Source: Caballeronia sp. BR00000012568055 (lineage in GTDB: Bacteria; Pseudomonadota; Gammaproteobacteria; Burkholderiales; Burkholderiaceae). From it: 64,000 nucleotides of DNA. Under the pieces are notes generated by a model. That model ran no database searches, had not been told where the DNA came from, and was given only the letters and a program-made list of their open reading frames with translations. How positions within the stretch are numbered: the stretch's first letter is position 1; each line of letters begins with the position of its first letter. Location of the stretch: positions 17,676 to 81,675 of the forward strand of contig NZ_JAQFVG010000297.1 of the NCBI RefSeq assembly GCF_029439455.1, given 5' to 3'. Position numbers and translations under genes: made by a program. Of the stretch, positions 53,147 through 63,151 are shown one piece after another.

Positions 53147-53920
53147 ATGGCTCTCGCTAAACGCATCATCCCCTGTCTCGACGTGACCGCTGGCCGCGTC
53201 GTGAAGGGCGTCAATTTTCTCGAACTGCGCGACGCGGGCGATCCCGTGGAAATTGCGCGCCGTTACGACGATCAGGGCGCCGACGAACTCACGTTCCTCG
53301 ATATCACCGCGACTTCCGATCAACGCGATCTGATTCTGCCGATCATCGAAGCGGTGGCGTCGCAAGTGTTCATTCCGCTGACCGTCGGCGGCGGCGTGCG
53401 CGCGGTCGAAGACGTGCGCCGGCTGCTGAACGCGGGCGCGGACAAGATCAGCATGAACTCGTCGGCGGTGGCGAATCCGCAGCTCGTACGCGACGCGTCG
53501 GACAAGCACGGCTCACAGTGCATCGTCGTGGCGATCGATGCGAAGCGCGTGTCGGCGGACGGCGAGCCGTCGCGCTGGGAAGTGTTTACGCACGGCGGGC
53601 GCAAGGCGACGGGCATCGACGCGATCGAATGGGCGCGCAAGATGGCCGAACTCGGCGCGGGCGAAATTTTGCTGACCAGCATGGATCGCGATGGCACGAA
53701 ATCGGGTTTCGATCTGGCGCTGACGCGCGCCGTATCGGACGCGGTGCCGGTGCCGGTGATCGCATCGGGCGGCGTCGGGTCGCTGCAACATCTGGCGGAC
53801 GGTATCGTCGATGGTCATGCGGACGCGGTGCTCGCAGCGAGCATTTTTCACTACGGTGAACACACGGTCGGCGAGGCGAAGCGCTTCATGGCCGATCAGG
53901 GCATTTCGGTGAGGACGTGA
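53147..53920 (+). CDS. hisF: Imidazole glycerol phosphate synthase, cyclase subunit
   Basis: Forms IGP and AICAR with ammonia from His[20 protein letters not shown] carries the catalytic Asp; [27 protein letters not shown] and [13 protein letters not shown] follow. The ATG at 53147 ([10 protein letters not shown]) gives 257 residues. Confidence 0.97.
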   Translation: MALAKRIIPCLDVTAGRVVKGVNFLELRDAGDPVEIARRYDDQGADELTFLDITATSDQRDLILPIIEAVASQVFIPLTVGGGVRAVEDVRRLLNAGADKISMNSSAVANPQLVRDASDKHGSQCIVVAIDAKRVSADGEPSRWEVFTHGGRKATGIDAIEWARKMAELGAGEILLTSMDRDGTKSGFDLALTRAVSDAVPVPVIASGGVGSLQHLADGIVDGHADAVLAASIFHYGEHTVGEAKRFMADQGISVRT

Positions 53921-53922
53921 GC

Positions 53923-54324
53923 GTGAGCGATCAAAACTGGCTCGACCACGTGAAATGGGACGCGAACGGCCTCGTGCCGGTGATCGCGCAGGAACACACG
54001 ACCAACGACGTGCTGATGTTCGCGTGGATGAATCGCGAGGCGCTGGCGAAGACCATCGAACTGAAGCGCGCCGTGTATTTTTCGCGCTCGCGCCAGCGTC
54101 TGTGGTTCAAGGGCGAAGAATCGGGGCACGTACAGCATGTCCACGATGTTCGCCTCGATTGCGACGAAGATGTCGTGCTGCTCAAAGTCGAGCAAGTCTC
54201 GGGCATTGCGTGCCACACCGGCCGCCATTCCTGTTTTTTCCAGAAATTCGAAGGCACGGCAGACAGCGGCGAGTGGGTTGCCGTCGAGCCGGTCCTGAAA
54301 GACCCCGAAAGCATCTACAAATGA
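53923..54324 (+). CDS. hisI: Phosphoribosyl-AMP cyclohydrolase
   Basis: Zinc-dependent opening of the PR-AMP ring. 133 residues with [34 protein letters not shown] and the zinc-site CHTGRHSCF. It is monofunctional, with hisE as a separate downstream gene. The GTG at 53923 has GAGG eight bases upstream; a GTG at 53917 overlapping the hisF stop is the alternative. It overlaps hisE by four bases. Confidence 0.95.
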   Translation: MSDQNWLDHVKWDANGLVPVIAQEHTTNDVLMFAWMNREALAKTIELKRAVYFSRSRQRLWFKGEESGHVQHVHDVRLDCDEDVVLLKVEQVSGIACHTGRHSCFFQKFEGTADSGEWVAVEPVLKDPESIYK

Positions 54325-54689
54325 CGCAAGCCACCACGCTGGACACGCTGCTGCGCTTAGCCGCCGTTATCGACAGCCGCAAGGGCGGCGATCCGGAACA
54401 AAGCTACGTTTCCCGACTCTTTCATAAAGGTGACGACGCGGTCCTGAAGAAGATCGGCGAGGAAGCGACGGAAGTCGTGCTCGCTGCAAAGGACGCGCGC
54501 CACGGCGGCGCGCCGAAAGCGCTCGTCGGGGAAGTCGCCGATTTGTGGTTTCATTGTCTCGTGATGCTGTCGCATTTCGACTTGAGCCCCGCCGATGTCG
54601 TCGCGGAACTGGAACGGCGCGAAGGTTTATCGGGGATCGAGGAGAAGGCGCTGCGCAAATCGCGCGAGCGCGAGGAAAACGGCGGCTGA
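54321..54689 (+). CDS. hisE: Phosphoribosyl-ATP pyrophosphatase
   Basis: Hydrolyses PR-ATP to PR-AMP; all-alpha MazG-like NTP pyrophosphatase fold. It contains [15 protein letters not shown] and [14 protein letters not shown], the acidic metal-binding helices. 122 residues. It starts in the hisI stop (ATGA). Confidence 0.95.
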   Translation: MTQATTLDTLLRLAAVIDSRKGGDPEQSYVSRLFHKGDDAVLKKIGEEATEVVLAAKDARHGGAPKALVGEVADLWFHCLVMLSHFDLSPADVVAELERREGLSGIEEKALRKSREREENGG

Positions 54690-54743
54690 CGAGCGTTTAT
54701 CGCTGCGTTTTCGACACTATGCCGAAGCGCGAAGGAGGCACGC

Positions 54744-55130
54744 ATGAATCGTCCTTATGAACCGTATCCGCCGCCCGTCGTTCAGGATTCCGCCGATCCG
54801 CGCAATATGCGCACGTTCACGCATATCTTGTATGCGTTGTACGCGTTCTATTGGCTGTCGGGCGGGTTGACGGGGCTCGTCGCGATCATCCTCAACTACA
54901 TCAAGCGCGGCGATGCGGCCGGCACGCCGTACGAAGACCATTTCACCTGGCAGATTCGCACCTTTTGGTGGTCGGTGCTCGGGCATATCGTCGGTTTTGC
55001 GCTGATCTGGGCGCTTGGCCTCGGGTTTCTGATTCTCGGCGTGGCGTGGGTGTGGACGCTGTATCGAATCATCAAGGGCTGGTTGTATCTGTACGAGAAC
55101 AAGACGCTCGACCCGCGCGCGTGGTTCTGA
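54744..55130 (+). CDS. Small DUF4870-type membrane protein
   Basis: 128 residues. A proline-rich start (YEPYPPPVVQ) is followed by three predicted membrane helices (about 28-48, 75-95 and 96-115) and a short loop DHFTWQIRTFWW between the first two, resembling DUF4870/TMEM proteins. GAAGGAGG precedes the ATG. Function unknown; it travels between hisE and the HIT gene. Confidence 0.8.
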   Translation: MNRPYEPYPPPVVQDSADPRNMRTFTHILYALYAFYWLSGGLTGLVAIILNYIKRGDAAGTPYEDHFTWQIRTFWWSVLGHIVGFALIWALGLGFLILGVAWVWTLYRIIKGWLYLYENKTLDPRAWF

Positions 55131-55144
55131 TCAGCGAGACATTC

Positions 55145-55507
55145 ATGAGCCAGGAAAACTGCATTTTCTGCAAAATCGCCGCCGGGCAGATTCCGAGCAA
55201 CAAAGTCTATGAAGACGACGAGTTTCTCGCCTTCAACGATATCAATCCGGCCGCGCCCGTCCACGTACTCGTTATTCCAAAAAAGCACATCGAAACTCTG
55301 TCGCACTGCACAGAAAACGATGCACCGCTGCTTGGTAGAATGATTAGTCTCGTCGCGCGTCTCGCGAAGGATCTGGGCGTCGCTTATACGGGCGGCGAGA
55401 CCGGATTCCGCACGGTGATCAATACCGGACCGGGCGGCGGGCAGGAGGTGTATCACATTCACGCGCATTTGCTTGCGGGCGAACGGCCGTGGAAGCGAAT
55501 GGGCTAA
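55145..55507 (+). CDS. HIT-family nucleotide hydrolase (HinT-like)
   Basis: A 120-residue histidine-triad protein, most similar in pattern to HinT purine nucleoside phosphoramidases. CIFCKIAAGQIPS at the start, HVLVIPKKHI, and the triad HIHAHLL (H104, H106, H108) are intact. Confidence 0.93.
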   Translation: MSQENCIFCKIAAGQIPSNKVYEDDEFLAFNDINPAAPVHVLVIPKKHIETLSHCTENDAPLLGRMISLVARLAKDLGVAYTGGETGFRTVINTGPGGGQEVYHIHAHLLAGERPWKRMG

Positions 55508-55660
55508 AACGATTTTTCTGAGCGTGCACCTTTTCCATGCAATATTGGACGCGCAAAATCGGTAATCGATAGCTGAAGCGAAGGTGTTTTGGCTCGGGCC
55601 GCAAGGCCGATCGTTCATCGCGGCAGGGGCGGCGATGGAAATAACGGAGAATTTTCATTC

Positions 55661-55894
55661 ATGGGTTCGTTGAGCATTTGGCATTGGTTGATCGTTCTGC
55701 TGATCGTAGCGCTGGTTTTCGGCACGAAGAAACTGCGCAATATCGGCGGCGATCTGGGCGGCGCGGTGAAGGGCTTCAAGGAAGGCATGCGCGAAGGCGA
55801 AACGCCGACGTCCGCAGATCAACGCGAACTGCCGCGTAACGGCGCGGTGGATGTCGAGGCGAAAGACAAGACGCGTTCGAACGACTACCGTTAA
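55661..55894 (+). CDS. tatA: Sec-independent protein translocase TatA
   Basis: Pore-forming subunit for export of folded proteins. A short N-terminal membrane helix ([17 protein letters not shown]), then the hinge and amphipathic helix [20 protein letters not shown] and a charged tail. 77 residues. The ATG at 55661 has GGAG ten bases upstream. First gene of tatABC. Confidence 0.95.
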   Translation: MGSLSIWHWLIVLLIVALVFGTKKLRNIGGDLGGAVKGFKEGMREGETPTSADQRELPRNGAVDVEAKDKTRSNDYR

Positions 55895-55930
55895 TCCGCC
55901 CGCCGACCGCAACCTTCCACTCCTCGTTCA

Positions 55931-56455
55931 ATGCTCGATCTCGGTCTGACCAAAATGGCGCTGATCGGCGTCGTGGCGCTCGTGGTGCTCGGCCCGGAGC
56001 GCCTGCCGGGCGTCGCGCGCACCGCGGGCGCGCTGTTCGGGCGCGCTCAGCGCTATATCAACGACGTCAAAGCGGAAGTCTCGCGTGAGATGGAACTCGA
56101 TGAGCTGAAGAAAATGCGCACCGAGTTCGAGACCGCGGCATCGAACGTCGAATCGTCGATTCACGACAATCTGAAGAAGCACGAATCCGAACTGAACGAT
56201 GCCTGGAATCAGGGCACGTCGGTGTCGCCGAGCATTGCGGGCGGCGCGGAGTCGTCGGATGCGTTCGCATCGGATAAATCGTGGATCAGAACGGCGTCGT
56301 CGAATTCGAAGCGCAAGAACTGGCGCGTCAAGCAAGGCGCGGTGCCCAACTGGTACAAGCGTACGACCGGGCGCCGCACGCGCGTGCAATCGGGTGCGGC
56401 CCGCGTGGCACGTCATACGCCCGCGACGCTGCGCCGGCCGACCAAATTCTTTTGA
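55931..56455 (+). CDS. tatB: Sec-independent protein translocase TatB
   Basis: Part of the twin-arginine signal receptor with TatC. MLDLGLTKMALIGVVALVVL is the membrane helix; GPERLPGVARTAG and the amphipathic helix follow. 174 residues. The last 50 residues are strongly basic (RKNWRVKQGAVPNWYKR, RRTRVQSGAARVARH), unlike the acidic or proline-rich tails often seen. Confidence 0.94.
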   Translation: MLDLGLTKMALIGVVALVVLGPERLPGVARTAGALFGRAQRYINDVKAEVSREMELDELKKMRTEFETAASNVESSIHDNLKKHESELNDAWNQGTSVSPSIAGGAESSDAFASDKSWIRTASSNSKRKNWRVKQGAVPNWYKRTTGRRTRVQSGAARVARHTPATLRRPTKFF

Positions 56456-56501
56456 GCCGGCCGCATTCCCTTCCATCGATTGATCCATACCGAGGGCCGG
56501 C

Positions 56502-57278
56502 GTGAGCGACCCGCAACATACTAACCAAGAGCCCGTCGAAGAGACGTTCATATCGCACCTCGTCGAACTGCGCGATCGCATTATTCGCGCGGGCGCGGCG
56601 GTTATCGTCGTGTTCGTCGGGCTGGTGTACTGGGCGCCGGATATCTTCAGGCTGCTCGCGCGTCCGCTGATGCAGAACCTGCCGAAGGACGGCAAGATGA
56701 TCGTCACCGACGTCACCGGCTCGTTCTTCGTGCCGATGAAGGTGACCATGCTGGTGGCCTTCGTGATCGCGCTTCCGATCGTGCTGTATCAAATCTGGGC
56801 GTTCGTTGCGCCGGGCTTGTATCAGCACGAGAAGAAGCTCGTCGCGCCGCTCGTATTCAGCAGCTACGCGCTGTTTCTGTGCGGCATGGCGTTCGCATAC
56901 TTCGTCGTGTTCCCGACCATTTTCCGCGTGATGGCGCATTACAACGCGCCGCTCGGCGCGGAAATGACCACGGATATCGACAACTATCTGAGCTTCGTGC
57001 TCACCATGTTCCTATGCTTCGGCGTGACGTTCGAAGTGCCGATCGTCGTCGTGCTGCTGGCGCGCATGGGCGTGGTGAGCATTGCCAAGCTCAAGCAGAT
57101 TCGGCCTTATGTGATCGTCGGCGCGTTCATCATTTCCGCCGTCGTGACGCCGCCCGATGTTTTCTCGCAGCTCATTCTGGCGATTCCGCTCATCATTCTT
57201 TATGAGGCGGGGATTATCGCGGCGCGGTTTGTGACACCGAAGGAGTCAGCCGAAAGCACCGAGGTCACGGTTAAATAA
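56502..57278 (+). CDS. tatC: Sec-independent protein translocase TatC
   Basis: Six-helix receptor for twin-arginine signals. FISHLVELRDRIIRAG at the N-terminus, the AYFVVFPTIFRVM segment and FEVPIVVVLLARMGVVS are typical. GTG start with GAGG upstream; 258 residues. Likely clients in this window are MsrP and the Rieske protein. Confidence 0.95.
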   Translation: MSDPQHTNQEPVEETFISHLVELRDRIIRAGAAVIVVFVGLVYWAPDIFRLLARPLMQNLPKDGKMIVTDVTGSFFVPMKVTMLVAFVIALPIVLYQIWAFVAPGLYQHEKKLVAPLVFSSYALFLCGMAFAYFVVFPTIFRVMAHYNAPLGAEMTTDIDNYLSFVLTMFLCFGVTFEVPIVVVLLARMGVVSIAKLKQIRPYVIVGAFIISAVVTPPDVFSQLILAIPLIILYEAGIIAARFVTPKESAESTEVTVK

Positions 57279-57331
57279 CTGCGGCATTTTGTCTTGGTGT
57301 TTTCCCTCGGCGTTGCACCATAAGGGCAATA

Positions 57332-57367
57332 AAAAAGGCAGCTTCGGATTATCGAAGCTGCCTTTTT
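57332..57367. terminator. Bidirectional terminator between tatC and the DegS-like gene
   Basis: A 15-bp perfect stem AAAAAGGCAGCTTCG/CGAAGCTGCCTTTTT with a 6-base loop and T-runs on both strands. Confidence 0.92.
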
Positions 57368-57387
57368 CGCATTTGAAGCCTAAGCGT

Positions 57388-58614
57388 TTATTCGTCGCTT
57401 TGGTCGCCCTGATCGCCTTGGTCCTCGTCCGGCATCTGCGGCGCACGTGGTTGCGCGGGACGCTTGCCGATCGTCACGTTGACGTCGAGTTCCTTGTTCT
57501 TGCGCATCAGATGAACCTTCACCGATGTGCCCGGCTTGATCTGCGCGACGACGTTCAGCAGGCGCGTGGTGTCGGTGATCGTATCGTCGTTGATGCTGAC
57601 GAGGATATCGCCGGGCTTGATGCCTGCCTTGTCGGCCGGTCCGCCTTGCAGCACGCCCGCGACGATCGCGCCGGACTTCTGATCCAGCCCGAACGATTCA
57701 GCGATCTCCGGCGTCACGTCCTGCGGTTCTACGCCAATCCAGCCGCGCGTGACCGTGCCCGTCGTGATGATGCTCTCCAGCACGCTGCGCGCCGTCGAAA
57801 CCGGAATGGCGAAGCCGATACCCAGCGAGCCGCCGCTGCGCGAATAAATCGCGGTATTGATGCCGAGCAGATTGCCGTTCACATCAACCAGCGCACCGCC
57901 CGAATTGCCGGGATTGATGGCCGCGTCGGTCTGAATGAAGTTTTCGAACGTATTGATGCCGAGGTGATTGCGTCCGAGCGCGCTGACGATACCCATCGTC
58001 ACCGTCTGACCCACGCCGAACGGATTGCCGATCGCCAGCACCACGTCGCCCACGTGCGTGTTTTCCATCCGCCCGAGCGTGATCGCCGGCAGATTCGTCA
58101 TGTTGATCTTGAGCACGGCAAGATCGGTTTCCGGATCGACGCCGATCACTTTCGCGCTCGACGTACGACCATCCGCCAGCGCGACTTCAATCTGATCCGC
58201 GCCATCCACAACGTGTTGGTTCGTTAGAATGTAACCTTCCGAGCTGACGATGACACCTGAGCCGAGATTCGACGCTGGCGGCTCGTCACTCTTGCGTTTG
58301 TTCTTGTCGCCGAAGAAGTAGCGGAACAGCGGGTCTTTCGCGCGCGGGTCGGGCGGCAGATTGCCGTCCTTGCTGGAAAACACGTTCACGACCGAGGGCA
58401 TGGCTTTCTGCGCGCCATCGGCATAGGACGACTGAAGCGAGCGCGAGCCGATGCTCGGCGCCACTTCCTGCAACGCGACGATCGGCTCGGCGAGCTGCTT
58501 GCCGAACTGGCCCTGACGTTGAAGCCACTGCGGTTTCAAGGTCGCGATGATGAACATCAAGGCCAAAAGCACGGTGACCGCTTGGGCAAACAATAGCCAG
58601 AAGCGTCTAAGCAT
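57388..58614 (-). CDS. Membrane-anchored HtrA-type serine protease with one PDZ domain (DegS/AlgW-like)
   Basis: An N-terminal anchor (about 5-27) places a trypsin-like protease in the periplasm. The triad is H134 (LTNQHVVDG), D164 (ETDLAVLKI) and S238 (NPGNSGGAL), followed by one PDZ domain (about 290-385) and a tail rich in Asp, Glu and Gln. A 35-residue charged insert (81-115) lies before the first strand. One PDZ plus an anchor fits DegS/AlgW, which start sigma-E-type envelope responses, but this role is inferred. 408 residues. Confidence 0.88.
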   Translation of the reverse strand: MLRRFWLLFAQAVTVLLALMFIIATLKPQWLQRQGQFGKQLAEPIVALQEVAPSIGSRSLQSSYADGAQKAMPSVVNVFSSKDGNLPPDPRAKDPLFRYFFGDKNKRKSDEPPASNLGSGVIVSSEGYILTNQHVVDGADQIEVALADGRTSSAKVIGVDPETDLAVLKINMTNLPAITLGRMENTHVGDVVLAIGNPFGVGQTVTMGIVSALGRNHLGINTFENFIQTDAAINPGNSGGALVDVNGNLLGINTAIYSRSGGSLGIGFAIPVSTARSVLESIITTGTVTRGWIGVEPQDVTPEIAESFGLDQKSGAIVAGVLQGGPADKAGIKPGDILVSINDDTITDTTRLLNVVAQIKPGTSVKVHLMRKNKELDVNVTIGKRPAQPRAPQMPDEDQGDQGDQSDE

Positions 58615-58634
58615 TTGAAGGGATAGAGGATTTC

Positions 58635-59381
58635 ATGGATCGGATCGAACTCGAATTGTATCTGAACAATCTGCTGGAAATCGGTCGCTTCAAGGACTAT
58701 TGCCCGAACGGCCTACAGGTCGAAGGCACGCGCCGCATCCAGAAGATTGCAACCGGCGTGACCGCGTCGCTGGCGTTCCTCGAAGCTGCGCACGAGTGGG
58801 GCGCGGACGCTGTGCTCGTGCATCACGGCTACTTCTGGAAGAACGAAGCGCCGCATATCACGGGGCGAAAATATCAGCGTCTGCGCACACTGATGCAGAA
58901 CGACATCAATTTGTTCGCCTACCATCTTCCGCTGGACTCGCATCCGGATTTCGGCAATAACGCGCAACTCGGGTCGCGTCTTGGCTTGATCGCGGATCGG
59001 CGTTTTGCGGATCAGGATCTGGGCTGGTCGGCGTTGCTCGGTATGCCGTTGTCGCTGGAGCACTTCACGGCGGTCGTCGAAAATGCGCTCGGGCGCAAGC
59101 CGCTCGTTTTCGGCGATTCGGATCTCGAGTTGCGTCGCGTGGCGTGGTGCACGGGCGGCGCGCAAGGGTATTTCGAAGAAGCAATCGCGGTGGGCGCGGA
59201 CGTCTATCTGAGCGGCGAAGTGTCCGAGCAGACCATGCATATCGCGGCGGAATCGGGCGTTGCGTACATCGCGGCGGGCCATCACGCCACCGAGCGATAC
59301 GGCGTGCAGGCGCTCGGTTCGCACCTGTCCGAAGCGTTCGATATCGAGCACGTTTTCATCGATATCGATAATCCGGTTTAA
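58635..59381 (+). CDS. Nif3-like dinuclear-metal hexameric protein (YbgI family)
   Basis: 248 residues. Metal ligands are visible in [28 protein letters not shown] and the C-terminal [11 protein letters not shown]. The biochemical role of the family is not settled (hydrolase or GTP cyclohydrolase-like). Its start is only 20 bases from the divergent protease gene, so their promoters must overlap the opposing coding or leader sequences. Confidence 0.92.
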   Translation: MDRIELELYLNNLLEIGRFKDYCPNGLQVEGTRRIQKIATGVTASLAFLEAAHEWGADAVLVHHGYFWKNEAPHITGRKYQRLRTLMQNDINLFAYHLPLDSHPDFGNNAQLGSRLGLIADRRFADQDLGWSALLGMPLSLEHFTAVVENALGRKPLVFGDSDLELRRVAWCTGGAQGYFEEAIAVGADVYLSGEVSEQTMHIAAESGVAYIAAGHHATERYGVQALGSHLSEAFDIEHVFIDIDNPV

Positions 59382-59477
59382 TGCGTAATTAAGCCGCACG
59401 CGGGATTATCAGGACTTGCAAGCCGCTTAAAAGAATGCTTTACGAATATGCGCGAAAACGCAGGGAAAACCCTGAAG

Positions 59478-59509
59478 CATCAAGTAATTAGAGTGATTTT
59501 TGCTTGATG
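59478..59509. repeat. Inverted repeat CATCAAG-N18-CTTGATG upstream of petA
   Basis: Perfect 7-base arms in the AT-rich part of the 216-base gap before petABC, directly after a small CAGGG-AAAA-CCCTG hairpin. It may be an operator or the remains of a terminator for the Nif3-like gene. Confidence 0.35.
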
Positions 59510-59597
59510 GGCCTTGTAAATGGCAACTCCATTCGCGCACACTAACGGCGAAACACTGATGTGACGGTATAAATCCAACTCAGAAGTGGGGCGTGTG

Positions 59598-60218
59598 ATG
59601 CGAGACAAGGATGAAAAACGCGTCGACGGCGGCCGCCGTACCTGGCTGATAGCGACGACTGTGGCTGGTGGCATCGGAGGTGTGGCAACCGTAGTTCCTT
59701 TTGTGAGTTCGTTCGCTCCATCGGAGAAGGCCAAGGCGGCGGGCGCGCCCGTCGAGGTCGATATCAGCGGACTCAAGCCCGGCGAAATGATGACGGTCGC
59801 CTGGCGCGGCAAGCCCGTGTGGATTCTCAACCGCACGGATGAAATGCTCTCCGACATCAAGAAGGCCGACAACGAAGTCGCCGACCCGAAGTCGAAGATG
59901 GAATTCTCGATGCCGTTGCCGGAGTACTGCAACAACGAGTATCGATCGCGCGCCGATCACAAAAACATTCTGGTGGCCGTCGCCGTGTGTACGCATCTGG
60001 GCTGCACGCCGACGCCGCGCTTCCAGGAAGGTGCGCAACCCAATCTCCCTGACGACTGGCCGGGCGGTTTTCTCTGCCCGTGTCACGGCTCGACCTACGA
60101 CCTGGCCGGCCGCGTGTTCAAGAACAAGCCTGCGCCGCAGAACCTGGACATTCCGCCGTTCATGTTCACTACCGCGACGCAACTCGTGATCGGCAAGGAC
60201 GAAAAGGGAGAGGCTTAA
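59598..60218 (+). CDS. petA: Ubiquinol-cytochrome c reductase Rieske iron-sulfur subunit
   Basis: Carries electrons from ubiquinol to cytochrome c1 in the bc1 complex. An N-terminal membrane anchor with a twin-arginine-like signal (GGRRTWLIATTVAGG, about 11-25) precedes the Rieske boxes CTHLGC (C131, H133, C136) and CPCHGS (C160, C162, H163). The ATG at 59598 gives 206 residues; a GTG four codons upstream is possible. petB starts directly after the stop. Confidence 0.95.
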   Translation: MRDKDEKRVDGGRRTWLIATTVAGGIGGVATVVPFVSSFAPSEKAKAAGAPVEVDISGLKPGEMMTVAWRGKPVWILNRTDEMLSDIKKADNEVADPKSKMEFSMPLPEYCNNEYRSRADHKNILVAVAVCTHLGCTPTPRFQEGAQPNLPDDWPGGFLCPCHGSTYDLAGRVFKNKPAPQNLDIPPFMFTTATQLVIGKDEKGEA

Positions 60219-61601
60219 ATGGCTAGCGCTGAAAAGGAAGTCGAGACGACGGGACTGGTCGGCTGGATCGACCGCCGCTTTCCGCTGACCTCGACCTGGA
60301 AGCAACACGTCTCCGAGTACTACGCGCCGAAGAACTTCAACTTCTGGTACTTCTTCGGCTCGCTTGCCTTGCTGGTGCTGGTGAATCAGATCGTCACCGG
60401 CATTTTCCTCACCATGAACTACAAGCCCGATGCGACGCTCGCGTTTTCATCGGTCGAGTACATCATGCGCGAGGTGCCGTGGGGCTGGCTGATCCGCTAT
60501 ATGCACTCCACGGGCGCGTCGATGTTCTTTGTCGTCGTGTATCTGCACATGTTCCGCGGGCTGATGTACGGGTCGTATCGCAAGCCGCGCGAACTGGTGT
60601 GGATCTTCGGCTGCGCGATTTTCCTATGCCTGATGGCCGAGGCCTTCTTCGGCTACTTGCTGCCGTGGGGGCAAATGTCCTTCTGGGGCGCGCAGGTGAT
60701 CGTGAACCTGTTTTCGGCGATTCCGTTTATCGGCCCGGATTTGTCGCTGTGGATTCGCGGTGACTACGTGGTGTCGGACGTCACGTTGAATCGATTCTTC
60801 GCGTTTCACGTGATCGCGATTCCGCTCGTGCTGGTCGGGCTGGTGGTCGCGCATTTGGTGGCGTTGCACGAAGTCGGATCGAACAATCCGGATGGCATCG
60901 AGATCAAGGCGAAGAAAGACGCGAACGGCATTCCGATCGACGGCATTCCGTTCCATCCGTATTACTCGGTGCACGACTTCATGGGCGTGTCCGTGTTCCT
61001 GCTGATCTTCGCGGCGATCATTTTCTTCGCGCCGGAAATGGGCGGCTACTTCCTCGAAGCGAACAACTTCGTGCCGGCCAATCCGCTGCAAACGCCGCCG
61101 GAAATCGCGCCGGTCTGGTACTTCACCGCCTTCTACGCCATGCTTCGCGCCACCACTGATCCGTTCAAGATCGTGTTGATGATCGTGATTGCGCTGCTCG
61201 GCCTGTTCGCGTTGATCAAGGCGCGCGGCAAGTGGAAGCTCGGCCTGCCGGTGCTCGCGGTCGCAGTGCTGATCTTCATGGCGCTGACGGAATCGAAATT
61301 CTGGGGCGTGGTGGTGATGGGCACGGCGGTGGTGTCGCTGTTCTTCTTGCCGTGGCTCGACCGCAGTCCGGTCAAGTCGATCCGATACCGCCCGCTGTTC
61401 CACAAAGTCTTCTACGCGATCTTCATCTTCGCGTTTCTGATGCTCGGCTTTCTGGGCACGCGACCTCCATCGCCCGCCGCGACGCTGATCGCGCAAATCT
61501 GCGCGCTGATCTACTTCGCGTTTTTCCTCGGCATGCCGTTCTGGACGCCGCGCGGCAAATTCAAGACGCCGCCCGAGCGAGTGCACTTCAAACCTCACTG
61601 A
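60219..61601 (+). CDS. petB: Ubiquinol-cytochrome c reductase cytochrome b subunit
   Basis: An eight-helix membrane core with two b haems and the quinol sites. GWLIRYMHSTGASMFFVVVY and NRFFAFHVIAIPLVLVGLVV contain haem-ligand histidines, and the Qo-site PEWY motif appears as APVWYFTAFYAMLR. 460 residues, longer than mitochondrial cytochrome b owing to extra C-terminal helices, as is common in beta-proteobacteria. It begins at the base after the petA stop. Confidence 0.95.
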   Translation: MASAEKEVETTGLVGWIDRRFPLTSTWKQHVSEYYAPKNFNFWYFFGSLALLVLVNQIVTGIFLTMNYKPDATLAFSSVEYIMREVPWGWLIRYMHSTGASMFFVVVYLHMFRGLMYGSYRKPRELVWIFGCAIFLCLMAEAFFGYLLPWGQMSFWGAQVIVNLFSAIPFIGPDLSLWIRGDYVVSDVTLNRFFAFHVIAIPLVLVGLVVAHLVALHEVGSNNPDGIEIKAKKDANGIPIDGIPFHPYYSVHDFMGVSVFLLIFAAIIFFAPEMGGYFLEANNFVPANPLQTPPEIAPVWYFTAFYAMLRATTDPFKIVLMIVIALLGLFALIKARGKWKLGLPVLAVAVLIFMALTESKFWGVVVMGTAVVSLFFLPWLDRSPVKSIRYRPLFHKVFYAIFIFAFLMLGFLGTRPPSPAATLIAQICALIYFAFFLGMPFWTPRGKFKTPPERVHFKPH

Positions 61602-61624
61602 GCTCGAGTCCAGGAGACAAATAG

Positions 61625-62383
61625 ATGAAAAAATGGCTCTCTACAATAGCGATGGTCGGTGCGGTGCTGTTCGCGTTTGGCGCGGTAGCGCCGGTTCAGG
61701 CGGAGGAAGAAGCGGTGCTGGACCGCGCGCCCGACGGCTCCGACAATCTCGCGTCCCTGCAGCACGGCGCGCAAATCTTTGTAAACTACTGCCTGAATTG
61801 CCACAGCGCGAATTTGATGCGTTACAACCGGCTGACCGACATCGGCATCACGCCAAAGCAGATTCAGGAAAATCTGCTTTTCTCGACGGACAAGGTCGGC
61901 AACACGATGTCGATCGCCATGCGTCCGGATGATGCGAAAGCATGGTTCGGCGCATCGCCGCCGGATTTGTCAGTGGAAGCGCGGGCGCGCGGCAAGGACT
62001 GGCTCTATACGTACTTGAGGAGTTTCTATCGCGATCCGACACGACCGACCGGATGGAATAATCGCGTATATGAAAATGTGAGCATGCCGCACGTGTTGTG
62101 GACGCTGCAGGGCATCCGCGACGCGAAATTCGAAACCGATACGGACGAAAAGACCGGCGAAAAGGTAAAAAGGTTCGTGGGTTACACTCAGGTAACACCG
62201 GGTGCCATGTCCAACGTGGATTATGATTCTGCTGTGGCCGATCTGGTTTCGTACCTTTCGTGGATGTCCGAACCGGCGCAGCAGCAGCGCAAACGGCTCG
62301 GGGTCTGGGTCCTGCTGTTCCTGGCGCTGTTGAGCTTCCTCGCGTGGCGCCTGAACGCGGCATACTGGAAAGATATCAAATAG
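61625..62383 (+). CDS. petC: Ubiquinol-cytochrome c reductase cytochrome c1 subunit
   Basis: A membrane-anchored c-type cytochrome of the bc1 complex. Signal peptide (1-26), CLNCH haem site (C56-H60) followed by SANLMRYNRL, methionine ligand candidate in NTMSIAM, and a C-terminal anchor LGVWVLLFLALLSFLAWRL. 252 residues. Haem attachment would need the ResB/CcsA system encoded at 2.7-6.2 kb. Confidence 0.95.
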   Translation: MKKWLSTIAMVGAVLFAFGAVAPVQAEEEAVLDRAPDGSDNLASLQHGAQIFVNYCLNCHSANLMRYNRLTDIGITPKQIQENLLFSTDKVGNTMSIAMRPDDAKAWFGASPPDLSVEARARGKDWLYTYLRSFYRDPTRPTGWNNRVYENVSMPHVLWTLQGIRDAKFETDTDEKTGEKVKRFVGYTQVTPGAMSNVDYDSAVADLVSYLSWMSEPAQQQRKRLGVWVLLFLALLSFLAWRLNAAYWKDIK

Positions 62384-62476
62384 CGCGCCTTCTACGGCGT
62401 GGGTCGGCGCGACGGCGTTTTCGGCAAGAAAACGTCGCGGCCGGCCCTTCGAGTTTACTGAAGGAACTTTAAAAAC

Positions 62477-63088
62477 ATGATGGTTCTGTATTCCGGCACT
62501 ACTTGCCCGTTCTCCCAGCGCTGCCGGCTGGTGTTGTTCGAAAAGGGCATGGATTTCGAAATCCGCGACGTTGACCTGTTCAACAAGCCGGAAGACATTG
62601 CAGTGATGAACCCGTATGGTCAGGTGCCGATTCTCGTCGAACGCGATCTGATCCTGTACGAGTCGAACATCATCAACGAGTACATCGACGAGCGTTTCCC
62701 GCATCCGCAACTCATGCCGGCCGATCCGGTGCAGCGCGCCCGCGCGCGCCTGTTCCTGCTCAACTTCGAGAAGGAACTCTTTGTCCACGTCGGCACTCTG
62801 GAGAATGAGAAGGGCAAGGCGGCAGAGAAGAACCACGAGAAGGCACGCAGCGCGATCCGCGATCGCCTTACGCAACTCGCGCCGATCTTCCTGAAGAACA
62901 AGTACATGCTGGGCGAAGAGTTTTCCATGCTCGACGTCGCCATCGCGCCGCTGCTGTGGCGTCTGGATCACTACGGCATCGAGTTGTCGAAGAACGCTGC
63001 GCCGCTGATGAAGTACGCCGAACGTATTTTCAGCCGTCCGGCTTACATTGAAGCGCTGACGCCTTCCGAAAAGGTGATGCGTCGATAG
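62477..63088 (+). CDS. sspA: Stringent starvation protein A homologue (glutathione S-transferase fold)
   Basis: An RNA-polymerase-associated GST-like protein. The N-terminal thioredoxin-like domain has YSGTTCPFSQRCRLVLFEKG and NPYGQVPILVERDLILYESN; the all-helical C-terminal domain includes the SspA-like MLGEEFSMLDVAIAPLLWRL. 203 residues. Pairing with sspB downstream supports SspA over a catalytic GST. Confidence 0.92.
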   Translation: MMVLYSGTTCPFSQRCRLVLFEKGMDFEIRDVDLFNKPEDIAVMNPYGQVPILVERDLILYESNIINEYIDERFPHPQLMPADPVQRARARLFLLNFEKELFVHVGTLENEKGKAAEKNHEKARSAIRDRLTQLAPIFLKNKYMLGEEFSMLDVAIAPLLWRLDHYGIELSKNAAPLMKYAERIFSRPAYIEALTPSEKVMRR

Positions 63089-63151
63089 TTTGAATGCGCT
63101 TGGACGCGGCGGCGCGGTTTCGCGCCCTCGCGCTCAGGCAGAGGAAAGTTG

